DNA of 64,000 nucleotides from Nodularia sp. LEGE 06071 (lineage in GTDB: Bacteria; Cyanobacteriota; Cyanobacteriia; Cyanobacteriales; Nostocaceae). The stretch is from positions 186,001 to 250,000 of the forward strand of contig NZ_JADEWH010000006.1 in assembly GCF_015207755.1 (NCBI RefSeq), read 5' to 3'. The notes below the pieces were generated by a model that made no database searches, was not told the DNA's origin, and worked only from the letters and a program-made list of their open reading frames with translations. Both the position numbers and the translations under genes were made by a program. Shown in pieces: positions 7,278 through 17,269 of this stretch (position 1 is the stretch's first letter; the number at the start of each line of letters is the position of its first letter).

Positions 7278-9896
7278 TCAGGTAGTAAAGACCTCCACAG
7301 GTAAGCGACTGAAGGAAAGGCGCTCATTCTGCACATCAACAAAAATGGTGTCGCCGTCGTTGAAGTCACCGCGCAAGATACCTTTGGCAATTTGAGTTTC
7401 TAACTCTCTCTGAATTGCTCGTTTGAGTGGACGCGCTCCATACACAGGGTCATATCCTACTTCGGCTAAAAAGTCAAGGGCAGAATCTGAAAGTCTCAGA
7501 GACATCTTGCGATCGCTCAATCTTCCTCTTAATCTCTCTACTTGTAACAGGACAATTTGCCGCAGTTCTGTTTTATCCAAACCGTGGAAGATGATGATTT
7601 CATCAATTCGGTTAAGAAACTCTGGACGGAAGCTATTTCGCATTGCTTCCATGACTCGGCGGCGCATTTCGTCGTAATGTGCGGGTTCCCCAGCGACATC
7701 GAGAATATACTGCGAACCGATGTTACTGGTCATGATAATAATTGCATTTTTGAAGTCCACTGTCCGACCTTGGGCATCAGTGACACGACCATCATCGAGA
7801 ATTTGCAGTAAGATATTGAACACATCAGGGTGTGCTTTTTCGATTTCGTCGAAGAGAATCACGGCATAAGGACGACGACGAATTGCTTCAGTTAATTGCC
7901 CACCTTCTTCGTAGCCGACATATCCTGGAGGCGCACCGATTAACCGCGCAACTGCGTGTTTTTCCATATACTCAGACATATCAATTCGCACCAAAGATTC
8001 TTCGGTGTCGAACATATATGCTGCTAACGCTTTGGCTAGTTCGGTTTTACCTACACCCGTGGGACCGAGGAAAATAAAGCTAGCAATGGGACGATTCGGA
8101 TCAGCCAGTCCCGCACGCGATCGCTGAATTGCATCGGCTACAGCTGTGACGGCTTCGGCTTGTCCAATGACTCGGTTGTGCAGTTCATCTTCTAAATGCA
8201 GCAGTTTTTCTTTCTCAGATTCCACCAACTTGCTGATGGGGATTCTCGTCCACTTAGAAATAATTTCCGCAATGTCAGCTTCTGTAACTTCCTCACGCAA
8301 TAGAGATTTGCCGGTTCTTTGGACGTTGGCTAATTCACCTTCTGCGGTTTCTAATTGGCGGTGTAAATTAGTTAACTTGCCATATTTCAACTCGGCGGCG
8401 CGATTCAGGTCATAATTTCTTTCTGATTGCTGCACCTCTAAGTTCACCCGGTCAATTTCTTCTTTAATTGACTGAATTTTGTTGATAATATCTTTTTCAG
8501 ACTGCCATTGCGCTGTGAGAGTTCTTTGTTCTTCTTTGAGATCCGCCAGTTCCTTTTCAATTCTTTCTAAACGTTCTCGCGAAGCTGCATCTGTTTCTTT
8601 TTGCAAAGACAGCTTTTCCATTTCCAACTGCAAAATCTTGCGGTCGATTTCGTCCAGTTCCTCTGGTTTAGAGGTAATTTCCATTTTCAATCGGGCGGCG
8701 GCTTCGTCTACCAAGTCAATGGCTTTATCTGGGAGGAAGCGATCGCTAATATACCGACTGGATAATGTAGCGGCTGCAACCAAAGCACTATCAGAAATTC
8801 TCACCCCGTGGTGGACTTCATAGCGTTCTTTCAAACCGCGTAAAATCGAAATTGTATCTGTGACGCTGGGCTGGTCTACATAAACCTGCTGGAAGCGTCT
8901 TTCTAGAGCCGCATCTTTTTCGATATACTTGCGATACTCATCTAAAGTTGTCGCTCCAATACACCGTAATTCACCCCGCGCTAACATCGGTTTTAACAAA
9001 TTACCGGCATCCATCGCCCCTTGAGTCGCACCCGCGCCGACCACAGTATGAATTTCATCAATAAATAAAACTATATTCCCGCCGGATTCCGTAACTTCTT
9101 TTAATACTGCTTTGAGGCGTTCTTCAAATTCGCCCCGGAATTTTGCCCCGGCGATTAAAGCCCCCATATCTAAAGAGATCAACTTGCGGTCTTTGAGGGA
9201 TTGGGGGACATCACCAGCAATAATCCGTTGGGCTAGACCTTCCGCGATCGCAGTTTTACCCACACCCGGTTCACCAATTAACACAGGGTTATTCTTGGTA
9301 CGCCGCGAGAGAATCTGCACAGTGCGGCGAATTTCATCATCCCGCCCAATGACTGGATCAAGTTGACCTTTACGTGCGGCTTCTGTGAGGTCACGTCCAT
9401 ATTTTTCCAGTGCTTCATATTTGCCTTCTGGATTTTGGTCGGTCACTTTTTGACTCCCACGAATTTGCTTAATGATTTTCTTTAACTTGCCTTCGTCTAA
9501 ACCGAATTCTTGAAATAAACTTTTACCAAAGCGGTCATCTTTGGCATAACCCAGCAATAAATGCTCAATTGAGATATATTCGTCTTTGAATTCCTGACGA
9601 TAGACATCGGCTCTATCTAATAGTGTATCTAAACTCCGTCCCAAAAATACGGACGTGCTGCTACCAGATACTTTCGGCTGACGTTGGAAGAATTGTTCAG
9701 TGCGATCGCGGATTTTTTGCAAATCAACACCCGCCTTCGTTAAAATGCTGCTGGCTAGACCTTCTTGTTCCAGCAGGGCTTTCATCAGGTGTTCACTTTC
9801 GATTTGCTGTTGCTGATATTGTTTAGCAATATCTGGGGTATGAGCGATCGCTTCCCAGGCTTTTTCGGTAAATTGGTTAGGATTAGTGGGTTGCAT
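7278..9896 (-). CDS. clpB: ATP-dependent disaggregase ClpB
   Basis: This is 872 aa from the ATG at 9896 ([17 protein letters not shown]); an ATG eight codons further up gives an unlikely N-terminus. The layout is standard ClpB. The Clp-N repeats lie at about 6-145. NBD1 carries Walker A GEPGVGKT and Walker [15 protein letters not shown]. The long middle coiled coil that sets ClpB apart from ClpA/C lies at about 400-530. NBD2 carries GPTGVGKT and the sensor-containing C-terminal domain. ClpB works with DnaK to dissolve protein aggregates in the cytosol after heat stress; a dnaK gene lies 20 kb away. The ClpP-binding IGF/L loop was not seen, consistent with ClpB. Many Nostocales carry two clpB genes. 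Confidence 0.95.
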   Translation of the reverse strand: MQPTNPNQFTEKAWEAIAHTPDIAKQYQQQQIESEHLMKALLEQEGLASSILTKAGVDLQKIRDRTEQFFQRQPKVSGSSTSVFLGRSLDTLLDRADVYRQEFKDEYISIEHLLLGYAKDDRFGKSLFQEFGLDEGKLKKIIKQIRGSQKVTDQNPEGKYEALEKYGRDLTEAARKGQLDPVIGRDDEIRRTVQILSRRTKNNPVLIGEPGVGKTAIAEGLAQRIIAGDVPQSLKDRKLISLDMGALIAGAKFRGEFEERLKAVLKEVTESGGNIVLFIDEIHTVVGAGATQGAMDAGNLLKPMLARGELRCIGATTLDEYRKYIEKDAALERRFQQVYVDQPSVTDTISILRGLKERYEVHHGVRISDSALVAAATLSSRYISDRFLPDKAIDLVDEAAARLKMEITSKPEELDEIDRKILQLEMEKLSLQKETDAASRERLERIEKELADLKEEQRTLTAQWQSEKDIINKIQSIKEEIDRVNLEVQQSERNYDLNRAAELKYGKLTNLHRQLETAEGELANVQRTGKSLLREEVTEADIAEIISKWTRIPISKLVESEKEKLLHLEDELHNRVIGQAEAVTAVADAIQRSRAGLADPNRPIASFIFLGPTGVGKTELAKALAAYMFDTEESLVRIDMSEYMEKHAVARLIGAPPGYVGYEEGGQLTEAIRRRPYAVILFDEIEKAHPDVFNILLQILDDGRVTDAQGRTVDFKNAIIIMTSNIGSQYILDVAGEPAHYDEMRRRVMEAMRNSFRPEFLNRIDEIIIFHGLDKTELRQIVLLQVERLRGRLSDRKMSLRLSDSALDFLAEVGYDPVYGARPLKRAIQRELETQIAKGILRGDFNDGDTIFVDVQNERLSFSRLPVEVFTT

Positions 9897-10172
9897 AGGC
9901 TTTTCGATAAACCACTCCAAATATGAGGCGCACAGAGAACAAGAGCCAGTTTTGTTTTTATATGGTTATTGTAGGAACACAGACACAACTACTAGGATCG
10001 GTCTTCACGTCTTTAGAGAGTAGTATTATCGCCCGTTTTGGTGGAGAGTGTCAGGGCAGAGCTTTCCTTGCCCACCATGTCACAATATTTAGAGATTTTC
10101 CGGAAATTGTCACCTACTTCATATTTCATGCGGTAGTGAGAGATAGGCTCTCAAACCCACCTCTCCAAACCA

Positions 10173-10331
10173 TTATTTCTTGGCAATGATCCACACGGCG
10201 TGAATTATTCCGGGGATATAACCCAAACACGTCAACAGGATATTGATCCAAAAATCCATACCAAAACCTACTTGTAAAAATACTCCCAGAGGTGGAAGTA
10301 AAACAGCACATACAATCCGAACTAAATCCAT
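10173..10331 (-). CDS. YqaE/Pmp3 family small membrane protein
   Basis: This 52-aa gene is easily missed by size cut-offs. The minus-strand frame reads MDLVRIVCAVLLPPLGVFLQ, continues through VGFGMDFWINILLTCLGYIPG and ends IIHAVWIIAKK. This is the Pmp3/YqaE proteolipid signature: LLPPLGVFL, then a G-x-DFWINILLT turn, then LGYIPGIIHAvWII. It forms two membrane helices. An excellent Shine-Dalgarno sequence (AGGAGGT) lies 5 nt upstream of the ATG. Members are stress-induced (salt, cold) proteins that affect membrane potential in yeast and plants; the bacterial role is unclear. Longer ORFs across the site on both strands are shadows. Confidence 0.9.
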   Translation of the reverse strand: MDLVRIVCAVLLPPLGVFLQVGFGMDFWINILLTCLGYIPGIIHAVWIIAKK

Positions 10332-10510
10332 CTCAACCTCCTATAAAATTCACAAAAATCTTCATTTAATTTATTACTTCACCACGACCAGACAGGATTC
10401 CAAAATTGCTTGTGAAAACTTTACCTTTTTGGTCTTAGCGGTTCGTAATTTTCACAATAACATCAACTTTTTCACTTAATAACCCTTTCAAGTGTGGGTT
10501 CCCACACCCA

Positions 10511-10852
10511 TCAACCACCGCTAATTTTGGCTTTGTAACCTAATTTAGTCAAAATATCCAGAATTTTCTGTTTATGCTCGCCCTGAATTTCAATTTCGTT
10601 ATCTTTCACAGTTCCACCGGAACCGCATTGGCTTTTCAACTGTTTAACTAAATCAGCCAAAGTTTCAGGTTTGGTTTGAAAACCGCTAATCACTGTCACA
10701 GTTTTACCCTTGCGTCCTTTGCGGGAAGCCTCCACCTTCAGGTTTTGTTGCTGCGGAGGTAATTCCGGAACCCCTCTTTCTGTAGCCGCAGATTTATCAT
10801 TACCAAATTCACGGTAGACAAAGCGTTTGTTGGAAGATTTATCAGAAGACAT
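10511..10852 (-). CDS. Sui1/YciH family translation initiation factor
   Basis: The protein has 113 aa. The N-terminal half is polar and probably unstructured. The C-terminal 75 residues are the SUI1 (eIF1) fold, with KGRKGKTVTVISGF at the basic RNA-binding loop, LVKQLKSQCGSGGTVKD, and IEIQGEHKQKILDILTKLGYKAK. In bacteria YciH-type proteins affect initiation fidelity and are not essential. It is monocistronic and preceded (higher coordinates) by a repeat-rich spacer. Confidence 0.9.
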   Translation of the reverse strand: MSSDKSSNKRFVYREFGNDKSAATERGVPELPPQQQNLKVEASRKGRKGKTVTVISGFQTKPETLADLVKQLKSQCGSGGTVKDNEIEIQGEHKQKILDILTKLGYKAKISGG

Positions 10853-10914
10853 AAAACGTTTGATTAAGAAAAAATTCCAGGTACTGGGTGTCTTAGTGGT
10901 TCATACAACTGATT

Positions 10915-11025
10915 GTTTCACCACGAACGCACAAAGGAGACAGCCTTGATGAATCAGCGTATGAAATGCCACAATTACCTTTATTTTTCTTTATACCTTT
11001 GCGCCTTTGCGCCTTTGCGTGAAAT
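10915..11025. repeat. Degenerate copies of a dispersed ACGAACC/AAAGG repeat
   Basis: CACCACGAACGCACAAAGGA (10919-10938) and, in the opposite orientation, a run of three CTTTGCGC-type units near 10996-11020, belong to the repeat family seen many times from 37 to 61 kb. The rest of the Sui1-trpB spacer holds no gene. Confidence 0.5.
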
Positions 11026-11128
11026 AAATTCATATTTGAAATCAGCAACGCCAAGAAGATGATCGGGATCTTGCACTCCTCACATCCTTTTATAATAATG
11101 ACATCTATCCTGTCATCAAAAACTTTCC

Positions 11129-12370
11129 GTGACTACTACACCCCTCTCTCCCAGTTCCCCATCAAACACTCAGGTTCCCGACATCCTTGGACGCTTTGGA
11201 CGCTTTGGCGGTAAGTACGTCCCGGAAACACTGATGCCAGCTTTAGCTGAATTAGAAACAGCTTATCAGCAATACCGCCACGACCCAAGTTTTCAAGCAG
11301 AATTACAAGATTTACTGCGAGATTATGTCGGACGCGCCACACCTTTGTATTTTGCCGAACGCCTCACTGCTCATTATGCCCGTCCAGATGGTACAGGAGC
11401 GCAAATTTACTTAAAGCGTGAAGACTTAAATCACACAGGCGCGCACAAAATTAATAATGCCTTGGGTCAGGTATTGTTGGCGCGGCGCATGGGTAAGCAA
11501 CGAGTAATTGCCGAAACAGGCGCAGGACAGCATGGAGTTGCAACAGCAACGGTTTGCGCTCGGTTTGGGCTGGAATGTGTGATCTACATGGGCGTTCACG
11601 ACATGGAACGTCAAGCTTTAAATGTCTTCAGAATGCGACTCATGGGGGCGGAAGTGCGTCCGGTAGAAGCGGGAACCGGAACCCTCAAGGATGCGACTTC
11701 TGAGGCTATCCGGGATTGGGTGACGAATGTGGAAACAACGCATTACATTTTGGGTTCAGTAGCTGGCCCCCATCCTTACCCAATGATGGTACGCGATTTT
11801 CATGCTGTGATTGGTGTAGAAACTCGCGCCCAAGCAATGGAAAAATGGGGCGGTTTACCTGATATTCTCATAGCTTGTGTGGGTGGTGGTTCCAACGCGA
11901 TGGGATTATTCCACGAGTTTGTCAATGAGTCTTCAATCCGGTTAATTGGGGTGGAAGCAGCCGGCGAAGGTGTAGATACAGAAAAACACGCTGCTACCTT
12001 GACAAAAGGACAGATTGGTGTATTGCACGGAGCAATGAGCTATTTGTTGCAAGATGAAGAAGGACAAATAATTGAGGCGCACTCCATTAGTGCAGGTTTA
12101 GATTATCCTGGGGTGGGGCCAGAACATAGCTATTTGAAAGATATGGGAAGGGCTGAATATTATAGTGTGACTGATGCAGAGGCTTTAGAAGCGTTCCAGC
12201 GACTATCTCGCCTAGAGGGAATTATACCTGCTTTGGAAACTGCTCATGCGATCGCTTATCTAGAAACCCTCTGTCCTCAGCTGAGTGGTAGTCCGCGAAT
12301 TGTACTCAACTGTTCTGGACGCGGTGATAAGGATGTACAAACGGTAGCCAAGTTTTTAATCCACGAATAA
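11129..12370 (+). CDS. trpB: Tryptophan synthase beta chain
   Basis: This is 413 aa from a GTG at 11129. It catalyses the PLP-dependent condensation of indole with L-serine in the cytosol, together with TrpA. The signatures are clear: [16 protein letters not shown] at the start, [16 protein letters not shown] with the PLP lysine (HK), the catalytic Glu in [11 protein letters not shown], and the phosphate loop GGGSNAMG. The C-terminus [18 protein letters not shown] is complete. The 14 or so leading residues are poorly conserved, so a later start is possible. A second, degenerate copy of its last segment lies 2.4 kb downstream, beyond the RloAB pair. Confidence 0.95.
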   Translation: MTTTPLSPSSPSNTQVPDILGRFGRFGGKYVPETLMPALAELETAYQQYRHDPSFQAELQDLLRDYVGRATPLYFAERLTAHYARPDGTGAQIYLKREDLNHTGAHKINNALGQVLLARRMGKQRVIAETGAGQHGVATATVCARFGLECVIYMGVHDMERQALNVFRMRLMGAEVRPVEAGTGTLKDATSEAIRDWVTNVETTHYILGSVAGPHPYPMMVRDFHAVIGVETRAQAMEKWGGLPDILIACVGGGSNAMGLFHEFVNESSIRLIGVEAAGEGVDTEKHAATLTKGQIGVLHGAMSYLLQDEEGQIIEAHSISAGLDYPGVGPEHSYLKDMGRAEYYSVTDAEALEAFQRLSRLEGIIPALETAHAIAYLETLCPQLSGSPRIVLNCSGRGDKDVQTVAKFLIHE

Positions 12371-12403
12371 CTCTGATATTTTGCACCATTCTCCATAAGC
12401 GTA

Positions 12404-12424
12404 GGGTGGGCATCTTGCCCGCCT
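12404..12424 (+). repeat. Hairpin repeat after trpB
   Basis: GGTGGGC and GCCCGCC around the loop ATCTT form a 7-8 bp stem with one G-U pair. There is no U-run, so it is a weak terminator at best. A related hairpin lies between coxA and coxC. Confidence 0.55.
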
Positions 12425-12547
12425 AATATCAATGCTAGTTAAGATACCTGATCCATAAGAAGGAAGAAGTAACATTGATAAATTTTTTAAACTTTAGAAG
12501 TTTTTTATAAGTATTATAGAAGGAATTGATTAGATACTTCAATAATT

Positions 12548-13888
12548 ATGTTAATCAGATTTACAGTAGAAAACTTCTTATCCTTTAACCAGAGGATAGA
12601 CTTTAACATGATTGCTTCAGATGATACCCATCATAGTCATCATGTAGTAAGAGATGATTCTCAGGAGTCAATAAAATTACTAAGAACATCTATAATTTAT
12701 GGTGCTAATGCTTCTGGCAAATCTAACTTAATTAAAGCCATGAAATTTGCCAGAGATTTTATTGTAGATGGTGTTAAAAAAAATACAAATATAAATATTG
12801 CTAATTTCAAACTAGATAAAACCTGTTATACGAAGCCATCTAGATTTGAGTTTGAGTTTAGAACTAATGATAAACAGTATGCTTATGGCTTTTTAGTTGA
12901 TAAACACAAAATTCATGAAGAATGGTTATTTGAAATTGGTGTAAATATGGAAATACCAATTTATGAAAGAATGGGAGAAAATATTAATTTTCATGATTTT
13001 AAACACGAATTTTTCTTGAATATTTCTGAAGACGAAAAAAATAGAATTCGTTATGAATCGACGAGTACAAGAGAAAATTTACTGTTTTTGACTAATTCAC
13101 AAGAACGGAAAATAAAAGAGTTAAAACCTATATTTGAATGGTTCAGTGATGTTTTAAAAATTGTTTTTCCTAATTCCAAGCCTACACTACCTTTTTTTAC
13201 AGTACAAGATTCTCTGAGTAACTTTTTAGAATCATTAGATTTAGGGATTCAAAAGATTACTACTAAAACAATTGATTTAGATCACTATAAGGAAATACCC
13301 TCAGAAATTAAAGATGAAATTAAGAAAGGGTTTCCTTATGAAGAAGGTCAAAACAATGCAATATTTATACCTAGATTACAATGTATTATCTCTAAAGCAA
13401 AAGACGAAACCGACAAATTGACAGTTCTTAATTTATCACCAGTCAGATTTGATAAAGAAAATAGCGAAGTAGAGTTTGAAATATCAGAAGAGTCAGATGG
13501 AACGCAAAGATTAATCGATTTATTCCCTATGTTAATGCATTTAGCACGGGGAAATGCTGTTTATGTAATAGATGAAATTGAAAGAAGTCTACATTCTTTA
13601 CTGATGAAGAAACTTTTTGATTATTTTCTGAATAATCCTGAAAATACAAGTTTAAATAGTCAATTAATTGCTACCACGCATGAAGTTTATTTACTAGATA
13701 TAAAAGATATCTTTAGAAAAGATGAAGTTTGGTTTGTAGAAAAAGATAAGCATGGACAATCTGTAATTTATTCTTTAGCTAATACAGACGTTGACAATCT
13801 CGATTTAGCTGCTGGATATCTTAATGGAAGATTTGGAGCAATACCTTTTATTAAAGACTTAAAAACATTGGGATGGAGCCAGGATTAA
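12548..13888 (+). CDS. AAA/ABC-type ATPase, RloA/AbiLi-like (putative phage defence)
   Basis: The protein has 446 aa. The N-terminus MLIRFTVENFLSFNQRIDF is typical of OLD/RloA-type ATPases. Walker A is IIYGANASGKSNLIKAM (about 49-65), the signature-like segment is SDGTQRLIDLFPML (about 315), Walker B is AVYVIDEIERSLH and the His switch is LIATTHE. All catalytic elements are intact. The next gene starts 4 bp later and encodes a RloB-like protein. Such ATPase/RloB pairs occur in defence islands and correspond to the AbiL two-gene abortive-infection type. The pair is visibly more AT-rich than trpB and psaB on either side, which suggests transfer. Its antiviral role is inferred from family and context. 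Confidence 0.8.
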   Translation: MLIRFTVENFLSFNQRIDFNMIASDDTHHSHHVVRDDSQESIKLLRTSIIYGANASGKSNLIKAMKFARDFIVDGVKKNTNINIANFKLDKTCYTKPSRFEFEFRTNDKQYAYGFLVDKHKIHEEWLFEIGVNMEIPIYERMGENINFHDFKHEFFLNISEDEKNRIRYESTSTRENLLFLTNSQERKIKELKPIFEWFSDVLKIVFPNSKPTLPFFTVQDSLSNFLESLDLGIQKITTKTIDLDHYKEIPSEIKDEIKKGFPYEEGQNNAIFIPRLQCIISKAKDETDKLTVLNLSPVRFDKENSEVEFEISEESDGTQRLIDLFPMLMHLARGNAVYVIDEIERSLHSLLMKKLFDYFLNNPENTSLNSQLIATTHEVYLLDIKDIFRKDEVWFVEKDKHGQSVIYSLANTDVDNLDLAAGYLNGRFGAIPFIKDLKTLGWSQD

Positions 13889-13892
13889 TAAG

Positions 13893-14651
13893 ATGGGAAG
13901 AGAAAGGAATACAGATTATCAAGGTAGATCCAGTTATATTGCCAGTAAATGTGGTGAAGATAGAAAATGGAAACTATATATAATAGCTGCGGAAGGTGAT
14001 AAAACTGAATATCAATATTTTAATGCCTTAACAATAAAATATGAAGAAGATTTTCGGCTCAGTAATATTCATGTGGAGTTTATAGATAGAACAGAAGAAG
14101 AAGCTGGAAATTCAGATCCTCAATATGTATATAAAACATTACTTAAATTCTATGAGGAATTAAAGGAAAATTACGATCTTCAAGAATCTGATGAATTATG
14201 GATGATAATAGATACTGACGACCATGATAATCGTAAACTCACTATTTCTTATTTAGCTCAAAAATGTTGTGAGAATCCTCTGTATAAATTATGTATTAGT
14301 AATCCCTGCTTTGAAATTTGGTTAATACTCCACTTCTTTGATTTAGAAATAAGTTTACAAGATTCTATTCCAGGAAATTTAGAAGTTACTAGCTTGAAAG
14401 ATTATATTCAAAATCAATATATTAAAAAAAGACCAGGAATTTGTAAAAAGTTATGGAATAGGATTCATCAAACTAAGAAGCAACCATCTTATGCACAACT
14501 AATACAATATATTCCAGAAGCAATTACCAGAGCAAAAATACTTGGTGAATGTAACCCCAATGATCCAGACTATCCAGAAAATAAAATTGCTACAGGAGTT
14601 TACAAGTTGCTAGAAAAATTAACACAACTTTCTATGAATCTAGAGAGTTAA
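13893..14651 (+). CDS. RloB-like (AbiLii-type) TOPRIM-fold effector
   Basis: This is 252 aa, 4 bp after the ATPase. Features of RloB proteins are present: the basic start (MGRERNTDYQGRSSY), IIAAEGDKTEYQYFNAL with the conserved Glu/Thr-Glu of a TOPRIM-like first strand (about 30-46), the acidic cluster LWMIIDTDDHDNRKL (about 105-120), and SNPCFEIWLILHF (about 143-155). These acidic motifs suggest a metal-dependent nuclease that the ATPase may control, but no activity can be proven from sequence. The AT-rich composition matches its partner. Confidence 0.8.
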   Translation: MGRERNTDYQGRSSYIASKCGEDRKWKLYIIAAEGDKTEYQYFNALTIKYEEDFRLSNIHVEFIDRTEEEAGNSDPQYVYKTLLKFYEELKENYDLQESDELWMIIDTDDHDNRKLTISYLAQKCCENPLYKLCISNPCFEIWLILHFFDLEISLQDSIPGNLEVTSLKDYIQNQYIKKRPGICKKLWNRIHQTKKQPSYAQLIQYIPEAITRAKILGECNPNDPDYPENKIATGVYKLLEKLTQLSMNLES

Positions 14652-14733
14652 GAGATTTTTAAATTAGCTGCTACCTTGTTTAAAAATGATGAATTTATAT
14701 TTATGGTTAGTATTATTTATTTCCTCAGCACAG

Positions 14734-14799
14734 ACTTGTTGCCAAATGAATGGTAGTCCTCTAATTGTGCTTAATTGTTCTGGACGCGGTGATATTTAA
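14734..14799 (+). pseudogene. Degenerate second copy of the trpB 3' end
   Basis: In one frame this reads [21 protein letters not shown] followed by a stop. It aligns with the TrpB C-terminal segment [21 protein letters not shown] (bases about 12268-12333). The 11-mer TTCTGGACGCG and more are shared, while other codons differ at third positions. There is no matching reading frame upstream. It lies right after the RloAB genes, so the island is bracketed by trpB sequence. This could be the scar of a recombination or insertion at the trpB 3' end. The divergence means that it is not a fresh duplication. Confidence 0.7.
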
Positions 14800-14845
14800 A
14801 TTACATTAAACTTTTGTGGGAAGGGCAAAGAAAGATGCACGCCCA

Positions 14846-14884
14846 TGAAAAAATCCCCCACCTTACGGCAGGGGACTTTTATTA
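14846..14884 (-). terminator. Terminator after psaB (probably bidirectional)
   Basis: TCCCC and GGGGA, with an inner CC/GG pairing, form a stem about 25 bp past the psaB stop. Transcribed from the minus strand it is followed by TTTTTT (complement of 14848-14853); in the other direction it is followed by TTTT. It can therefore stop psaB and plus-strand transcripts alike. Confidence 0.65.
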
Positions 14885-14906
14885 ACCTACAAAACTAGTA
14901 GCGGAA

Positions 14907-17138
14907 TTAACCGAACTTACCAGCAGTGGAGGCAATCAAGAACGCCGCGTAGGTCACGACGTAGCCGACAGTGAAGTGGGCTAGACCTACCAAACGAGCT
15001 TGAACAATGGACAAAGCAACGGGCTTGTCTTTCCAGCGAACCAAGTTAGCTAGAGGAGTACGCTCGTGCGCCCAAACAAGGGTTTCAATCAACTCTTGCC
15101 AGTAACCTCTCCAAGAAATCAGGAACATGAAACCAGTTGCCCAAACAAGGTGTCCAAATAGGAACATCCAAGCCCAAACAGACAGGTTATTCACGCCGTA
15201 AGGATTGTATCCGTTAATCAACTGAGCCGAGTTAGCCCAGAGATAGTCACGGAACCAGCCCATGAGATATGTAGAGTTTTCGTTAAACTGAGCAACGTTA
15301 CCTTGCCAAATACCTAGATGTTTCCAGTGCCAGTAGAAGGTTACCCAACCAATGGTGTTCAACATCCAGAACATCGCTAGGTAGAAAGAGTCCCAAGCTG
15401 AGATGTCGCAAGTACCGCCACGGCCTGGACCGTCGCAAGGGAACGCATAGCCGAAGTCCTTTTTATCGGGCATCAACTTGGAACCACGAGCGTCCAAAGC
15501 ACCTTTAACAAGTACCAAGGTGGTGGTGTGAATAGCCAAAGCGAATGCGTGGTGAACCAAGAAGTCGCCAGGGCCAATTGTTAAGAATAGGGAGTTGGTG
15601 CCAGAGTTGATGGCATCCAACCAGCCACCCAACCAAACGTTGCCGTAGTTAGGATACGCTGTGTAGGCGATGCTGTCGGGGTTAGACAGCAATGTGTCTA
15701 AACCGTAAAGTACTTTACCGTGAGCAGCTTGAATGAATTGTGCGAACACAGGCTCAATCAAGATTTGCTTTTCAGGAGTACCGAAAGCTACTACTACGTC
15801 GTTGTGTACATACAAACCGAGGGTATGGAAGCCCAAGAATAGCGATACCCAGCTGAGGTGAGAGATGATCGCTTCTTTGTGCTGTAATATCCGGTCGAGT
15901 ACGTTGCCTTTGTTTTGTTCGGGGTCGTAGTCACGTACCCAGAAGATGGCGGCGTGGGCAAAAGCACCAACCATCAAGAAGCCAGCAATATACTGGTGGT
16001 GTGTGTACAGCGCTGCTTGAGTTGTGTAGTCCTTAGCAATGAATGCGTAAGGAGGCAGAGCGTACATATGCTGCGCTACCAACGAAGTGATAGTTCCTAG
16101 TGCCGCTAAAGCTAGTGACAACTGGAAGTGCAGCGAGTTGTTAATGGTGTCGTACAGACCTTGGTGAGGCAGGTTGAATTGACCTTCACTCTTGCTACCA
16201 GGTACTAAACCGGATTTGGAGTTCAGCATTTCTTTGATGCTGTGACCAATTCCGAAGTTAGTCCGGTACATATGACCAGCAATAATGAAGATAACTGCGA
16301 TCGCCAAATGGTGGTGAGCCATATCGGTCAACCACAAGGATTCTGTCTGAGGATGGAAACCACCCAAGAAAGTCAGAATCGCTGTACCTGAACCTTGAGA
16401 TGTACTAAAAACATGGCTAGCAGTATCAGGGTCAGCAGCGTAAACTCCCCAGTTACCTGTGAAGAACGGTGTCAAACCTGCTGGGTGGGGCAGTGTGGTG
16501 AGGAAGTTATCCCAACCAACGTGCTGTCCGCGAGATTCGGGGATAGCAACGTGAATCAAGTGACCAGCCCAAGCCAAAGAACTGACACCAAACAAACCAG
16601 CCAAGTGGTGGTTCAGGCGGGGTTCAGCACTCTTAAACCAAGAGAGGCTAGGACGGAACTTGGGTTGTAAGTGCAACCAACCAGCAAATAAGAATAATGC
16701 TGACAACAAGAGGAGGAACACAGAACCGGTATATAGTTCGCTGTTCGTCCGCATCCCGATGGTATACCACCAGTGGTAAACACCAGAGTAAGCAATGTTT
16801 ACAGGATTGCTAGCGCCACCTTGGGTAAATGCTTCAATTGCAGGTTGACCAAAGTGGGGGTCCCAAATCGCATGGGCGATGGGACGGACATGAAGGGGAT
16901 CTTTAATCCACTGTTCAAAGTTACCTTGCCAGGCTACGTGGAACAGGAGGCTGGAAGCCCACAGGAAAATGATTGCCAAGTGACCGAAGTGAGTGGCGAA
17001 AATCTTTTGGTAAAGATTCTCTTCAGTCATGCCATCGTGGCTTTCAAAGTCGTTTCCTGTAGCGATCGCATACCATATCCGACGGGTAGTCGGGTCCTGT
17101 GCGAGATCCTGGCTAAATTTTGGAAATTTCGTTGCCAT
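14907..17138 (-). CDS. psaB: Photosystem I P700 chlorophyll a apoprotein A2
   Basis: The 743-aa thylakoid membrane protein has 11 helices. With PsaA it binds P700, the primary acceptors and the shared Fx [4Fe-4S] cluster. The start [20 protein letters not shown] is standard PsaB. The Fx loop [18 protein letters not shown] supplies two of the four cysteine ligands. The C-terminus ends ...[15 protein letters not shown]. It lies 131 bp after psaA and is doubtless cotranscribed. The spacer between them carries heptamer repeats. Confidence 0.98.
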   Translation of the reverse strand: MATKFPKFSQDLAQDPTTRRIWYAIATGNDFESHDGMTEENLYQKIFATHFGHLAIIFLWASSLLFHVAWQGNFEQWIKDPLHVRPIAHAIWDPHFGQPAIEAFTQGGASNPVNIAYSGVYHWWYTIGMRTNSELYTGSVFLLLLSALFLFAGWLHLQPKFRPSLSWFKSAEPRLNHHLAGLFGVSSLAWAGHLIHVAIPESRGQHVGWDNFLTTLPHPAGLTPFFTGNWGVYAADPDTASHVFSTSQGSGTAILTFLGGFHPQTESLWLTDMAHHHLAIAVIFIIAGHMYRTNFGIGHSIKEMLNSKSGLVPGSKSEGQFNLPHQGLYDTINNSLHFQLSLALAALGTITSLVAQHMYALPPYAFIAKDYTTQAALYTHHQYIAGFLMVGAFAHAAIFWVRDYDPEQNKGNVLDRILQHKEAIISHLSWVSLFLGFHTLGLYVHNDVVVAFGTPEKQILIEPVFAQFIQAAHGKVLYGLDTLLSNPDSIAYTAYPNYGNVWLGGWLDAINSGTNSLFLTIGPGDFLVHHAFALAIHTTTLVLVKGALDARGSKLMPDKKDFGYAFPCDGPGRGGTCDISAWDSFYLAMFWMLNTIGWVTFYWHWKHLGIWQGNVAQFNENSTYLMGWFRDYLWANSAQLINGYNPYGVNNLSVWAWMFLFGHLVWATGFMFLISWRGYWQELIETLVWAHERTPLANLVRWKDKPVALSIVQARLVGLAHFTVGYVVTYAAFLIASTAGKFG

Positions 17139-17224
17139 AGGTTTGAGAAATCCTCTGACTTTTAGCCATCAGGTGTCATCTTTTGAAGTTCTGAGCTTTG
17201 AGTCCTAGGTTTTGAGCTTTGATC

Positions 17225-17252
17225 ACTCAGCACCCAGCACTCAGCCCTCAGC
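17225..17252. repeat. Heptamer tandem repeat (ACTCAGC) in the psaA-psaB spacer
   Basis: Four tandem 7-mers read ACTCAGC, ACCCAGC, ACTCAGC and CCTCAGC. This is the short tandemly repeated heptamer type known from Nostocales. It lies inside the psaAB transcription unit. A related run sits at 53044-53064. Confidence 0.75.
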
Positions 17253-17269
17253 ACTTCTGAAGTGAATTG

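Noticed and set aside
7423-8823. Several plus-strand ORFs inside clpB
   Set aside because: All are antisense shadows of a conserved gene.
10126-10311. 61-codon minus-strand ORF over the Pmp3 gene
   Set aside because: It is out of frame with the clearly recognisable 52-aa Pmp3 family product.
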